DNA of 64,000 nt from Verrucomicrobium sp. BvORR106 (GTDB lineage Bacteria; Verrucomicrobiota; Verrucomicrobiia; Verrucomicrobiales; Verrucomicrobiaceae): the NCBI RefSeq assembly GCF_000739655.1, contig NZ_BATR01000092.1, positions 62,001 through 126,000 of the forward strand, in the 5' to 3' direction. This document shows positions 1-8,559 of the stretch, one piece after another. Every line of letters begins with the position of its first letter. Position 1 is the stretch's first letter. The position numbers were made by a program, and so were the translations under genes. The notes under the pieces were generated by a model. That model searched no databases and was not told where the DNA came from. It saw only the letters and a program-made list of their open reading frames with translations.

Positions 1-46
1 CAAGATCCTCAATAATGTGGTAGTGAGCGCGACGCGTGGGGCGTAG
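1..46 (+). CDS. possible 3' end of an upstream gene
   Basis: A frame open from base 2 reads KILNNVVVSATRGA and stops at the TAG at 44-46, 23 bases before the next gene on the same strand. This would fit the last codons of a gene lying upstream in the polysaccharide locus. Only 14 codons are visible, so neither product nor coding status can be judged. Confidence 0.25.
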   Translation, partial: KILNNVVVSATRGA

Positions 47-69
47 CGCATGAGCATGGAACCTCGTCC

Positions 70-1563
70 ATGGATTTCGTAACCGTCGTCCTCGTCCTGC
101 TGGTTTACTACATCCGTCCTCAGGACTGGGTGCCAGCACTCATCGGCGTGGGCATCGTGACGCCAATCATGGCTGTGGCGATCTTTGCCATGGTGACCCG
201 GGCGAAGGATGAGGGGCGCAAGCTCCAGTTGGTGCTCACCCCTCTGGACTGGTGGGTGCTGGCGCTCTACATCTATATCGGGGTGACGCACCCTTATCCC
301 TACGGGGCGTTCAAGGACTCCCTGCCGTTGTTTGCCTTCTACTTCGTCACGGTGCAGGCGCTGCGCTCGGTCGAGCGTCTGCGCAAGTACCTGGTGTACT
401 GGTTGATCGCTCTCACTGTACTGGCCATGTTTGGTCTGCTCAGCAAAGTGGGGATCGATCCTACCGGTGCCCAGGCCTACACGGCCTCGAACAAGGGTCG
501 TCTGGCCCTGGGGACGTGGATGCACAACAACCCCAACTCGCTGGCGCACTCCGTGGTGGTCATCATCCCGCTCGCCTACTTCCTGTTTTTCTGGAAGCAA
601 GGCATAACGAAAAGGGCGGTGGCGATCACCCTTTGGATCATCGCGTATGAGTGCGTGTACTTGACCGAGTCAAAAGGGGCGGTCGTGGCGGGCTTTGCCA
701 CGCTTGTGCTGGCCTGGATGTTTGGGAAGTCCAAGATCGTGCAGGTGCTGGCCATCACGGCTGCCCTGGCCGGGGGCGGCGCTGCGATCAGCGTCATGCC
801 GCGTATGAGTGACATGGGGAACCTTCGTGCGGATGAAGGGGTGCAGGGGCGCTTGCTGGCTTGGGAGCAGGCCCGAACCGCCAGTCGCAACAGCTTTACT
901 GGTCAGGGGTGGAAGACGTTCCGCGCCACCATCCAATGGCAGAAGATGTGGCTCAACAAGGCCACTCACAGTGGCTACGTGCAGGTGGGGGCGGAACTGG
1001 GTCCCATGGGACTTGCTCTCTACATTGGCCTCTTCTGTCTGGGGCTTCGTGCGCTCCTTTTGTGCAAGACCAAGAACGAGATGGAGGAGGCGTGTCGACG
1101 ATGTCTCTTCGCCTTGCTGATCGGGTTCGCCATCTCGAACTGGATGATTGACCGTGCGTACCATACGGAGTTGTTCCTGTTCTTTGCCGGGATATCGGCG
1201 TTTCACCGGATCATGCTCTTTGACCGGGCGACGGAAAGCATGGCCGACCTCAAGGCGGCGGGCAAACCTGTGCCTGAGCTCATTGCTCCTCCTGTGGTGG
1301 CATGGCCTCCGCAGCCGATGCCCATGCTGGCCATGGCTGGCAACGCGCCCGGTGGGGCAGATTACTCAGGTTCCTTGTCCGTGATGGGCGCTGAACAACC
1401 TGCTGCACCCAGCCCTGCTACGGGGATCTGGCTGATCTCGGAGGAGGTGTTGAAGACCTTGCCCAGGTGGATGCTCAAGCCGACCTTGTTGGACGTGTCC
1501 TTGGCGGCCGGTGGCGCCTGGTTGACCTTCTATCTTTGGGACTACATTCTTAAGAATCTTTAG
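70..1563 (+). CDS. O-antigen ligase/polymerase-like membrane protein
   Basis: A 497-residue polytopic inner-membrane protein with roughly ten hydrophobic segments, opening with a transmembrane helix that ends in the YYIRPQDW motif. The stretch MHNNPNSLAHS near residue 155 and a large loop around residues 278-310 (GQGWKTFR ... ATHSGYVQVGAELG) followed by a helix fit the O-antigen ligase/Wzy family, whose members join or polymerise lipid-linked glycan repeats on the periplasmic face. Residues about 405-470 form a low-complexity Pro/Ala-rich segment before one last helix, an unusual tail for the family. Glycosyltransferase, Wza and BY-kinase genes nearby support a role in exopolysaccharide assembly. 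Ligase versus polymerase cannot be decided from sequence. Confidence 0.8.
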   Translation: MDFVTVVLVLLVYYIRPQDWVPALIGVGIVTPIMAVAIFAMVTRAKDEGRKLQLVLTPLDWWVLALYIYIGVTHPYPYGAFKDSLPLFAFYFVTVQALRSVERLRKYLVYWLIALTVLAMFGLLSKVGIDPTGAQAYTASNKGRLALGTWMHNNPNSLAHSVVVIIPLAYFLFFWKQGITKRAVAITLWIIAYECVYLTESKGAVVAGFATLVLAWMFGKSKIVQVLAITAALAGGGAAISVMPRMSDMGNLRADEGVQGRLLAWEQARTASRNSFTGQGWKTFRATIQWQKMWLNKATHSGYVQVGAELGPMGLALYIGLFCLGLRALLLCKTKNEMEEACRRCLFALLIGFAISNWMIDRAYHTELFLFFAGISAFHRIMLFDRATESMADLKAAGKPVPELIAPPVVAWPPQPMPMLAMAGNAPGGADYSGSLSVMGAEQPAAPSPATGIWLISEEVLKTLPRWMLKPTLLDVSLAAGGAWLTFYLWDYILKNL

Positions 1564-1619
1564 AGCCTGCTTGGACAAAAGTTCTTGGCGTCTGCAGAAG
1601 ACAAGGGAGGCGTTACCTG

Positions 1620-2927
1620 TCAGCGCTGAATCTGGGCTGCGATCGGTTGAGACTGCTGCCGCGTGAGCGGTTCGCAGAGCATCTTGAACTTCTGGGAAGC
1701 GGCTTGCCATGAGAAGTTCTCTTCCACCAAGCGGCGACCTTCTTGGCCCAGTTTGCGGGCGTGTTCAGGTTGCCGAAGCAGCGACAAGGTGGCTTCTGTG
1801 AAAGCGGGCATGGTATCGACAATCAATGCCTGTTCCCCATGGGTCACGGGTAATCCCTCGACCCCAACGGAGGTGGAGACCACCGCAAGACCTGCTGCCA
1901 GGGCTTCAAAGACCTTGATGCGTGTGCCTCCTCCCACCTGGAGGGGCAGGATCATGACCGAAGCCTGGGCGAGGTGGGGGCGCACATCGGGAACCGTGCC
2001 CGTGACCACGATGCTGGAATCTTGGGAGGCGAGTTCCTTTAAGTCAGTGGGTGGGTTTCTGCCGATGATCAGGAACTTGGCGTCTGGAAACTCCGCGCGG
2101 ATCGCTGGGAAGCACTCTCGCAGAAAGGTCCGAACGGCCTGACAGTTGGCTTCCCAATCCATCGAACCCAGGAACGCCACCGTATGGGGATTGGGTTGAG
2201 CGGATGGCTGAAAGTACTCGGCATCCACCCCCGTGGGCACATCGCCCAAGACGTTGGGCATGCCGCGCTCTCCCTGGAAGTACTGGGTTTCATCGGGGGA
2301 GACAGTGACCTGGCCCGCCACGGAGGCGGCGCAGTCGGATTCCATCTTCTCGGTGAGTTGGGTCTCCCGCTGGAAGATCCAGCGTTTGAGAGGGTTCTTG
2401 GCTGCAGCCGCATGGCGACGCCAGATCAAGGATTCCACATTATGCTGAAACGCGACCACTGGTGTGTGAGGAGGCGTTTGCAGATGCTTCAGATGTACCC
2501 AGGAAACCAGATAGTCTGAAACGATGAGGTCAAACGAGTGCCCTCCCGCGTTCTGCGTGATCCACGAGGAGATGCCGGGGGAAACGTAGCGTTGAGCCAT
2601 GTAGGGCAACTCGCCCCAGAGACTGTTCTTGAGCGCGCCCCAGACAAACTCCAGGCTGCCCCGGCGGGAGAATCGATGAGGAACGGCAATCAGGTGGTCG
2701 CAGTATTCTCCCGCCTTTCCAGCGGCATCCGGCGAGTCATCCGGTGTGGTAGGGCAGAGGTAGGTGATTTCAAAGTCCTGCTTCAGGAGTCGCAGCATGT
2801 GATATGTGCGGAGGCGGTCACCGCCGATCAAAGGATGCAGCAGGCGGCAGTTGATCCACAGCAGTTTCGGGCGCGAGCGGCCGGAAGTGTTTGGCGGAGC
2901 GGGAAAGGTCTTCTGGATGGAGCCCAT
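1620..2927 (-). CDS. glycosyltransferase family 4 (GT-B fold)
   Basis: The likely start is the ATG at 2927 (MGSIQKTF), because the longer frame runs into the preceding gene and its extra N-terminus is low-quality Arg/Ser/Thr sequence. The 435-residue protein begins with a GT-B acceptor domain (LLWINCRLLHPLIGGDRLRTYH) and has a C-terminal nucleotide-sugar domain (VAFLGSMDWEAN, VMILPLQVGGGTRIKVFEALAAG, VVSTSVGVEGL). It resembles the sugar transferases associated with PEP-CTERM/exosortase polysaccharide loci. It should transfer a sugar to a lipid-linked intermediate at the cytoplasmic face. It lies 28 bases downstream of the EEP-family gene in a four-gene minus-strand run. Sugar specificity is unknown. 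Confidence 0.85.
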   Translation of the reverse strand: MGSIQKTFPAPPNTSGRSRPKLLWINCRLLHPLIGGDRLRTYHMLRLLKQDFEITYLCPTTPDDSPDAAGKAGEYCDHLIAVPHRFSRRGSLEFVWGALKNSLWGELPYMAQRYVSPGISSWITQNAGGHSFDLIVSDYLVSWVHLKHLQTPPHTPVVAFQHNVESLIWRRHAAAAKNPLKRWIFQRETQLTEKMESDCAASVAGQVTVSPDETQYFQGERGMPNVLGDVPTGVDAEYFQPSAQPNPHTVAFLGSMDWEANCQAVRTFLRECFPAIRAEFPDAKFLIIGRNPPTDLKELASQDSSIVVTGTVPDVRPHLAQASVMILPLQVGGGTRIKVFEALAAGLAVVSTSVGVEGLPVTHGEQALIVDTMPAFTEATLSLLRQPEHARKLGQEGRRLVEENFSWQAASQKFKMLCEPLTRQQSQPIAAQIQR

Positions 2928-2955
2928 CGGTGGGGATGATCTGTCAGGGGCGCGA

Positions 2956-4098
2956 TCACCGGCTGACTTTGCTGAATTCGGCGAAGAGCGCGCGGTGTTG
3001 CGAGGTGCGGCTCGGTTCGGCCTCATGACGAAGTGTTTCCCAGTGCCCCTTCGAGTGTAGCGCGTAGTCGATGCGCAGCCAGGGCCGGAACAGAGCCAGC
3101 GGGTTGTTGGTTTGTCCGGGGAAGGTGTAGCCGTAGCCGTGGCCAGCCTCACTGTGGCCATCCACCAGATGCTGGCAGAGCGTGCGATGGAAGGGGCCGA
3201 ACGGAGGGTTGTTCAAGTCTCCCACCAGGATGACGGGGATCGTCTCCCGGCCAATCTGGTCGGAAACCTGGCGGATCTGCTGCAGCGTGATCTCCCAGTA
3301 AGCTTCACGATTGTGACGCTTCTGGGCGAAGGGCGTGCCGGGGATGCCAAGCACCCCTGAAAGGAATCCACCATTGCGTTCCGACAGCAACATGCCCCGG
3401 TGAGTGGGGAAGTGCATGTTGTACACCGCAATGCGGGTGCCCACCCAATCGAGTTCAAACCGGGCGCCGAGCTCGGTGCGCTCCACTTTACCCTCCTTGT
3501 TGGCTGGGTGATTGAAGACGATCGGCTGGGTGTTGAGGATGGGAAACTTGCTGAGGAGGAGGAACTCGCCTGAACTGGAACCGTGGGAGAACTCTTTGTA
3601 CCCGTCCGCTTCCAGGTAGGATTGAGCCCGGCCGCCGGAATCCTGCAGAGCGAGCAGGTCGGGTTGGTTTTGGTTTTTGAACGGCTGGAGGCTGGTGCCC
3701 TGGCTCTGCCCCCGGTTATAGGTCATCACCTTCAGGGTGCGTGAGCCTTGAGCGGCGGAGGAGCCAAAGTTCAGCTCATAGCCCAGAGCCGGTCCGAGAA
3801 AACATAGGAGGGCCAGAAGCAGGGGCAACCCTGTGCGAAGGGTGTCAAAAAGCAGCGCTGGCGCAATCATGATCAGCCCCGGGATGGACCAGAGCCAGGA
3901 GGGAAGGAACAGCAAGAAAGCCGGTGTGGGGTTGTGCTGCCCCACCCAATGGACGGCGAGAGCTGCCAGAAGCAGCCAGGCCAGACTCAACCATGAGAAA
4001 AAACGGATGGCACTCCGGATGAGGCTGAGGAGCCAACGGCACCCCTGCATGGGAGTGACCGGAGGGGTGTCGCCGGAGGAGTTGGCTGAGCCGGACAT
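2956..4098 (-). CDS. membrane-anchored endonuclease/exonuclease/phosphatase-family protein
   Basis: A 380-residue protein with three hydrophobic segments within residues 25-105, then an EEP-fold catalytic domain facing the periplasm. Visible motifs are KVMTYNRG, LLALQD, VGDLNNPPFGPFHRTL and RIDYALHS. Two conserved positions differ from the usual family: the metal-binding Glu of LQE is Asp, and the Asp of the terminal SDH motif is Gln (TSQHRAL). The enzyme may therefore have altered metal use or lower activity. Family members cleave phosphodiesters in nucleic acids, lipids or glycans. Placement among polysaccharide genes suggests an envelope glycan or lipid substrate, which is inference. The start is the first ATG after the gap to the pseudopilin gene. 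Confidence 0.75.
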   Translation of the reverse strand: MSGSANSSGDTPPVTPMQGCRWLLSLIRSAIRFFSWLSLAWLLLAALAVHWVGQHNPTPAFLLFLPSWLWSIPGLIMIAPALLFDTLRTGLPLLLALLCFLGPALGYELNFGSSAAQGSRTLKVMTYNRGQSQGTSLQPFKNQNQPDLLALQDSGGRAQSYLEADGYKEFSHGSSSGEFLLLSKFPILNTQPIVFNHPANKEGKVERTELGARFELDWVGTRIAVYNMHFPTHRGMLLSERNGGFLSGVLGIPGTPFAQKRHNREAYWEITLQQIRQVSDQIGRETIPVILVGDLNNPPFGPFHRTLCQHLVDGHSEAGHGYGYTFPGQTNNPLALFRPWLRIDYALHSKGHWETLRHEAEPSRTSQHRALFAEFSKVSR

Positions 4099-4131
4099 CG
4101 GGCGCCGAACTTGAAGAGCCGTGTCAAATGC

Positions 4132-4437
4132 CTATCGGCTGGAGGGCGCACGGCTGTCTGCCGGATCCAGCAACGGGGGCGACTCAGACGGGGTCAGATT
4201 TCTTGGGCGGGGCGTAGTTTCCACCTGCTCCTGGGGCGAACTCGCTGGCGCTCCCGTATGATGTTTGAAGATGGAAGCAACCACCATGGTCAGCGTGATC
4301 AAGACAGCGAGGGCAACCAGGGTTTCGAGCAGGGTAAAACCGTTCTGATGCCGCCAGGAGGAGACAGGGAGGCTGGCCGATGAGGAGACGGAGAGGCGAC
4401 GCATAGAGGCAAGAGCGATCAAAGGCGGGTGTCCCAT
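4132..4437 (-). CDS. orphan type IV pilin-like prepilin (pseudopilin)
   Basis: A short protein of about 101 residues with a prepilin N-terminus: a basic leader ending in HQNG, then FTLLETLVALAVLITLTMVV with Glu at mature position 5. A prepilin peptidase would cut after the Gly and N-methylate the Phe. After the helix only about 50 Pro/Ser/Thr-rich residues remain, with no visible globular domain. The start is either the ATG at 4437 or the one at 4404; both leave a leader of plausible length. No other secretion or pilus gene is adjacent. It sits between a tiny lipoprotein gene and the EEP-family gene on the same strand. Confidence 0.65.
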   Translation of the reverse strand: MGHPPLIALASMRRLSVSSSASLPVSSWRHQNGFTLLETLVALAVLITLTMVVASIFKHHTGAPASSPQEQVETTPRPRNLTPSESPPLLDPADSRAPSSR

Positions 4438-4481
4438 CGCCGTGAAGGGGCGGGAATGGGGACCTGCGGGCAGATGGAAAA

Positions 4482-4640
4482 CTAGAGGCCGCGGCTCACG
4501 CCAGATCCGCGGGGCGGCACGCTGGCATTGGTTCCGCCGCCGAAGTAGGGGTACTTGTATCCCGGTCGGCCGACGCACCCGCTCAACATGCAGGCGATCA
4601 GAAGAAAGAGGACAATCCGTGGCTTGGTAAAGTTGCTCAT
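4482..4640 (-). CDS. small lipoprotein
   Basis: A 52-residue product starting at the ATG at 4640: MSNFTKPR, a hydrophobic stretch, and the lipobox LSGC with Cys at residue 21. The roughly 30-residue mature part is Gly/Pro/Tyr-rich (GRPGYKYPYFGGG). Lipid attachment at the Cys is expected. A longer frame upstream exists but lacks a second good signal sequence. It is the first gene of a co-directional minus-strand run with the pseudopilin, EEP and glycosyltransferase genes. No known function is recognised. Confidence 0.6.
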   Translation of the reverse strand: MSNFTKPRIVLFLLIACMLSGCVGRPGYKYPYFGGGTNASVPPRGSGVSRGL

Positions 4641-4879
4641 GGCGTCGGGCGGATTTGAACAGCGCCTCATTACCGCTGGCTTGGCAAAAACCAAGAAGAG
4701 AAAATGAGAAAATGCGATTTGGTTACGCAAGTGGGGAACGCAGGTGGCTTGGAAGCTGCTTTTTTGGCCATCCAGGGTCACTTGCCCGGAATTGACGTTT
4801 AGTTGGCAAAACTTGGGCTTGTCAGTCGTCGAAATCTGCTTTTTATCAATGAGTTGTCGTTTTTTATCTAAATCCCAGT

Positions 4880-5158
4880 ATGCGAGAAGCCGCCGTAAAT
4901 CTTCTTCAGCTCAAGGTGCAAAACCTGATTGACCCCATCTATTGGGCAATCGTGTTTGCATGGTTGGGGCTGGTCGTTACCAGCCTGGCCAGCATTTGGG
5001 GACGGGTAACGAGCAACACTTCCAAGCTATTCTGGTCTGCAATAGTTTTGTTTCTTCCATTAGTGGGCCTTTACATTTATTTGTTCTATTGCTTATTTGC
5101 GGCCGACTACTCGGCCTTTGAACGATTTGGCTTTTTCAGGAGAAAGCTTCAGGACTGA
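4880..5158 (+). CDS. small two-helix membrane protein (PLDc_N-like)
   Basis: A 92-residue protein with two transmembrane helices, about residues 20-40 and 52-74, separated by a short polar loop, and a basic C-terminus (FFRRKLQD). Helix layout and the LVGLYIYLFYCLF segment resemble the phospholipase D nuclease N-terminal domain family of short membrane proteins, which has no catalytic residues and no defined role. It ends eight bases before the barrel protein gene, so the two are likely co-transcribed. Confidence 0.6.
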   Translation: MREAAVNLLQLKVQNLIDPIYWAIVFAWLGLVVTSLASIWGRVTSNTSKLFWSAIVLFLPLVGLYIYLFYCLFAADYSAFERFGFFRRKLQD

Positions 5159-5165
5159 CTGCGCT

Positions 5166-7460
5166 ATGGCCCCCACTCGCCCGCCCTATTTCTCCCGCAC
5201 TCAGCTGGCCATCCTGCTGTCCTCCGCTGCTTTTGTTGCTGCGCCATTGAGCGCTCAGCAAGGTGGGAACACGGTGGCAGTGAACCTGCTCCTTCCTCCA
5301 GCCTTTCAAGCTGCTGAAGGGGCGGCTCCGCTGGGCGATGCCCCGCCGAACCTCCGGCCACCTGAGTTCGAGACCATTCAGCCGCTGCCTCCCTCTGCGA
5401 AGCCAGCAGCGCCCGTCCCGGCTCCCTCACCCGCGGTTCCGGTCACGCCTGTCCCGGCTCCGGCACCCGCCCCGGCCCCAGCTCCAGTGGTTCCTGAATT
5501 GACGCCACCGTCGTTCACGCCAGAACCGGCTCCGGCTCCGGCCCCGACAGTGGTTCCCGCGATCTCTCCGACTTCAGTAGTGCCTCTGGATCCCCAGGTG
5601 GCACCCGCGATGTCGGTACAGAGTGCCACCAAGGAGCCCGCTCCGTATCAGGCCAGGCAGGTCGAAGAAGCGCCTGCTGAAGTCAACACTGCCCGTGAGA
5701 CCATGGTCACGACGCAGTCGGATTCCTATTATGAAACCGCTCCGGCGGTTCAGGCTCGCCCAATGGGTCGGCGGTCGACCGGTGCAGGCCGCGTGATCGG
5801 CCAGCGTTATGAGGTGCCTCAAGCGTTGAGCCAGTCCCGTTTGGACAGCCCGATGCGGCCGATCCCTCAAAATTCTGCCGCCCCCTCTCAGGGTGGTTAT
5901 TTCCCGACCCAGGCCGAGTCTCCCATTCTCGCGGGTGGGAATGCTGACTATCCCCGTGCCAAGGGGGACAGGGGGTATTGGGCCTACTCGGGTCTCTGGC
6001 CGGTACGGTCGGCTCCAGACAACTACTATCAGCGCAATGGAGCATTCTATGATCGTTTGGAGCGCGGGCTTCGAACGGTGATGCCCTCCAATAACGCGTT
6101 GTATCATTCGCCTGATCCGGACTTCCTGACCGTTGATTTGGACTACGGGTTTGGGATCTTCTCCGAAGACATTGCAGAAGACCGGGTCATGCTGAAGCTG
6201 GGCCCGTTGTACCTGGATTTCTTGGGTGTGTCGGCCTCCATGCTGTACACGGACTACTCAGGAGATGCTCCCTTGCCGGACGGCGTGGAAGATGACGGCT
6301 GGATCAGCATCATCGGCATTCCGATTCGTGCCGCCCTGCGGATCACGGACAACATTTACATCACGTCCTCGATGTTCTTCTACTTCCTGCCTGGGGAAGG
6401 GGAGGTGGGGTTCTCCACGGGGATTGGTTCTGGCTGGGCTCTCGGCACGAACGCCCGGCTCAATGTGGAGTGGGAGAACGGTCCCTGGATGTTCCGTCTG
6501 TATGACTACTTCGGGGTGTCCAACTCGCTTGCCGACTTCTATGAAGGTTGGGAAGTCGGGGAAGTGGATGCGGTGGGTCGCTACCGCTTCGGTTCGGAGA
6601 TTCTCGATAGCAGTTCGCGCAACGAATCGTTCTGGGATCCACGCTTTGGGGGATACCGCAACGACATCGGCTTCGAATTCCAGCGCCCGTTCCAGAACGA
6701 ATGGTGGCTTCTCGGTAACGTGATCCATTCTGACTACTGGGCTCAGTCGGACTTTGATGATCACACCGACATGGATCAGTTCAACCTGTTCTACAGCTAC
6801 ATGGGGGATGACTGGATGTTCGCCCCGAGCTTTGGCTACCAAGGATCTACTCCTGACCATTTCGACACCATGTCCCATCAGGTGTTCGCCCGCGTCACCG
6901 GACGCGTGACGGAGTATCTCTCCCTGTATGGTCAGGTGGGCTACTTCTGGCAGAACGGTGAAGATGCCTCGGAAGATGGTTCCTTCACCTGGGACGTTGG
7001 GGTGAGTCACGACCTGACGCAGTACACCCGCCACTCCCTCTCCGGCGGCCAGGTGTACACCCTCTCCGAGCAGCTTGACGAGTACCTTGGCCAGTACGTC
7101 CGTTACACGATCAACCACTCGGTCAACGAGCGTCTCCGCCTCGGGGCCTACGGTCAGTATCAGGACTCCCGCCGCCTTGGCGATGGTGCAGAATTCCAGG
7201 GTTGGACCCTCGGCGCGAACGTCGGCTACAGCTTGGGTGACGACACCGGAATCACTGCTGGTATCACTTATCAGAACAATGAAGCCGCCGAGGAAGGCAC
7301 CACCGACGAGGAAATCTGGATCTACTATGCTACGATCCAGCGTCCTCTTCTGGCTCGCTTGAACGCTAACGTCACCTACCAGTATCTGGATCAGCGGGGT
7401 GCGAAGGGCAGCAATGTGAAAGAACATTTGTTAATCATGGGTGTTAACTACGTGTACTGA
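5166..7460 (+). CDS. large outer-membrane beta-barrel protein with Pro/Ala linker
   Basis: The chosen start is the ATG at 5166, giving MAPTRPPYF followed by a hydrophobic signal peptide ending at LSAQ; the frame extends further upstream but overlaps the previous gene. The 764-residue protein has a Pro/Ala linker at about residues 75-140 rich in PAPAPAP units, a polar region to about residue 270, then aromatic-rich alternating strands to the C-terminus, ending in VNYVY. A terminal aromatic residue is typical of barrel proteins inserted by BamA. The linker could span the peptidoglycan. Position just upstream of the Wza-like and BY-kinase genes suggests a role in polysaccharide export or anchoring. 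No named family is recognised. Confidence 0.7.
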   Translation: MAPTRPPYFSRTQLAILLSSAAFVAAPLSAQQGGNTVAVNLLLPPAFQAAEGAAPLGDAPPNLRPPEFETIQPLPPSAKPAAPVPAPSPAVPVTPVPAPAPAPAPAPVVPELTPPSFTPEPAPAPAPTVVPAISPTSVVPLDPQVAPAMSVQSATKEPAPYQARQVEEAPAEVNTARETMVTTQSDSYYETAPAVQARPMGRRSTGAGRVIGQRYEVPQALSQSRLDSPMRPIPQNSAAPSQGGYFPTQAESPILAGGNADYPRAKGDRGYWAYSGLWPVRSAPDNYYQRNGAFYDRLERGLRTVMPSNNALYHSPDPDFLTVDLDYGFGIFSEDIAEDRVMLKLGPLYLDFLGVSASMLYTDYSGDAPLPDGVEDDGWISIIGIPIRAALRITDNIYITSSMFFYFLPGEGEVGFSTGIGSGWALGTNARLNVEWENGPWMFRLYDYFGVSNSLADFYEGWEVGEVDAVGRYRFGSEILDSSSRNESFWDPRFGGYRNDIGFEFQRPFQNEWWLLGNVIHSDYWAQSDFDDHTDMDQFNLFYSYMGDDWMFAPSFGYQGSTPDHFDTMSHQVFARVTGRVTEYLSLYGQVGYFWQNGEDASEDGSFTWDVGVSHDLTQYTRHSLSGGQVYTLSEQLDEYLGQYVRYTINHSVNERLRLGAYGQYQDSRRLGDGAEFQGWTLGANVGYSLGDDTGITAGITYQNNEAAEEGTTDEEIWIYYATIQRPLLARLNANVTYQYLDQRGAKGSNVKEHLLIMGVNYVY

Positions 7461-7515
7461 TCCGACGCCCATCTCCTTGGACTCAACTCTCCCCTGAAGC
7501 TCAACCTCCTCTGAC

Positions 7516-8361
7516 ATGAAATTATCAACCAAGGCCATCTGCTCCTTCGCGGCCCTGACTGTCACGGTCTCCACCCTCCTGAGTGGCGAGCCCCAAAGCG
7601 GTGGCGGGATCTCAAACCGGCAAAAAGGTTCGGAAACCAAACAGGATCTCCCTGGTGACTTCCATTCCTACTACGGTCAGAAGCTCAACCGCTATCGTGA
7701 CCTGAACCGTCGCATCGCCCGTATCGATCTGGATGCTGACCTCAACTATGACGGCTCCATCCGTCAGGGTGATCAGCAGGATCAGGGCGGCTTTGAGCAG
7801 ACACCTCCCGGGCTGATCCTTGGGGAAGGTGAAATGTCCAAGATCGTGGTCGAAGTGAAACCCTATCGTATCGACTTTGACGGTGATGTGGTGGTGGGCC
7901 TGGAAGTTTGCGGCATCAACCGTGCGGCTGAGTCAGGCGAGTTTGGTTCCTTCGAAGAAGAGCAGCAGGCTGTGGGTCGCGTTCGCGTTTGGCGTGACGC
8001 CGCTCGTACGGAGCTTCTGCTCGACTCCGCCAATCCTCAGATGCGCCTCATCGAGTTCGCGATCAGCGCTGATCGCTATCCCGCCAACCTTCCGAGCATC
8101 ATTCCCCGGTTCGTTTACGTGGAAGGTGTGAAGCCATCCGGTGCCTATCTTGGTGACATTCGCCTTCTGGGTACGGTGGCGCATCGCGGCAAGGGTGATC
8201 CCACCCGTGGCGTGGATACCCCCAGCCCTCCGCTCAAGCTTTTCCGTACTGCCTTCGATCACATCCTGATCACGGTGCAAGAAGAGCCGGTTCGCAAGGA
8301 TTTCGTTAACAACAACGCCGAAGGAGTCTGGGTCAGCCCTGCTTCACGTTCGACGAAATAG
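7516..8361 (+). CDS. secreted protein of unknown function in polysaccharide locus
   Basis: A 281-residue protein with a signal peptide (MKLSTKAICSFAALTVTVSTLLSG). The mature part contains an acidic DLDADLNYDG segment near residue 75, a calcium-loop-like pattern, followed by beta-rich sequence (GEMSKIVVEVKPYRIDF, VVVGLEVCGIN). No domain is recognised. It is 55 bases downstream of the barrel protein gene and about 200 bases upstream of the export lipoprotein gene on the same strand. A periplasmic or surface partner of the barrel protein is plausible but unproven. Confidence 0.65.
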   Translation: MKLSTKAICSFAALTVTVSTLLSGEPQSGGGISNRQKGSETKQDLPGDFHSYYGQKLNRYRDLNRRIARIDLDADLNYDGSIRQGDQQDQGGFEQTPPGLILGEGEMSKIVVEVKPYRIDFDGDVVVGLEVCGINRAAESGEFGSFEEEQQAVGRVRVWRDAARTELLLDSANPQMRLIEFAISADRYPANLPSIIPRFVYVEGVKPSGAYLGDIRLLGTVAHRGKGDPTRGVDTPSPPLKLFRTAFDHILITVQEEPVRKDFVNNNAEGVWVSPASRSTK

Positions 8362-8440
8362 TCCTTCACCGGAGTTCCAGATCTGAAGCCAACGGTTAGC
8401 TAGTGCAAGTGTTGCATTTTTGACGCCGAAGGCGACTTTT

Positions 8441-8466
8441 GCGACCGCCAGGTTATTGGCGGTCGC
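8441..8466 (+). terminator. perfect 10-bp stem-loop between secreted protein and wza-like gene
   Basis: GCGACCGCCA pairs exactly with TGGCGGTCGC across a six-base loop. The sequence after it on the plus strand is TTCAAATTT, a weak U-tract, and the loop lies 80 bases after the stop of the preceding gene. It could be a terminator or an RNA element in the leader of the export gene. A TTGACA box follows at about 8493, which fits a new promoter downstream of it. Confidence 0.4.
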
Positions 8467-8559
8467 TTCAAATTTGGTGCCATGTGAACGTTTTTTTGAC
8501 AGCGCTTCCGTGACAGGCATCGAGATTGCACCCAAAGTTTCCAAGGCCCTCGCAATTTA

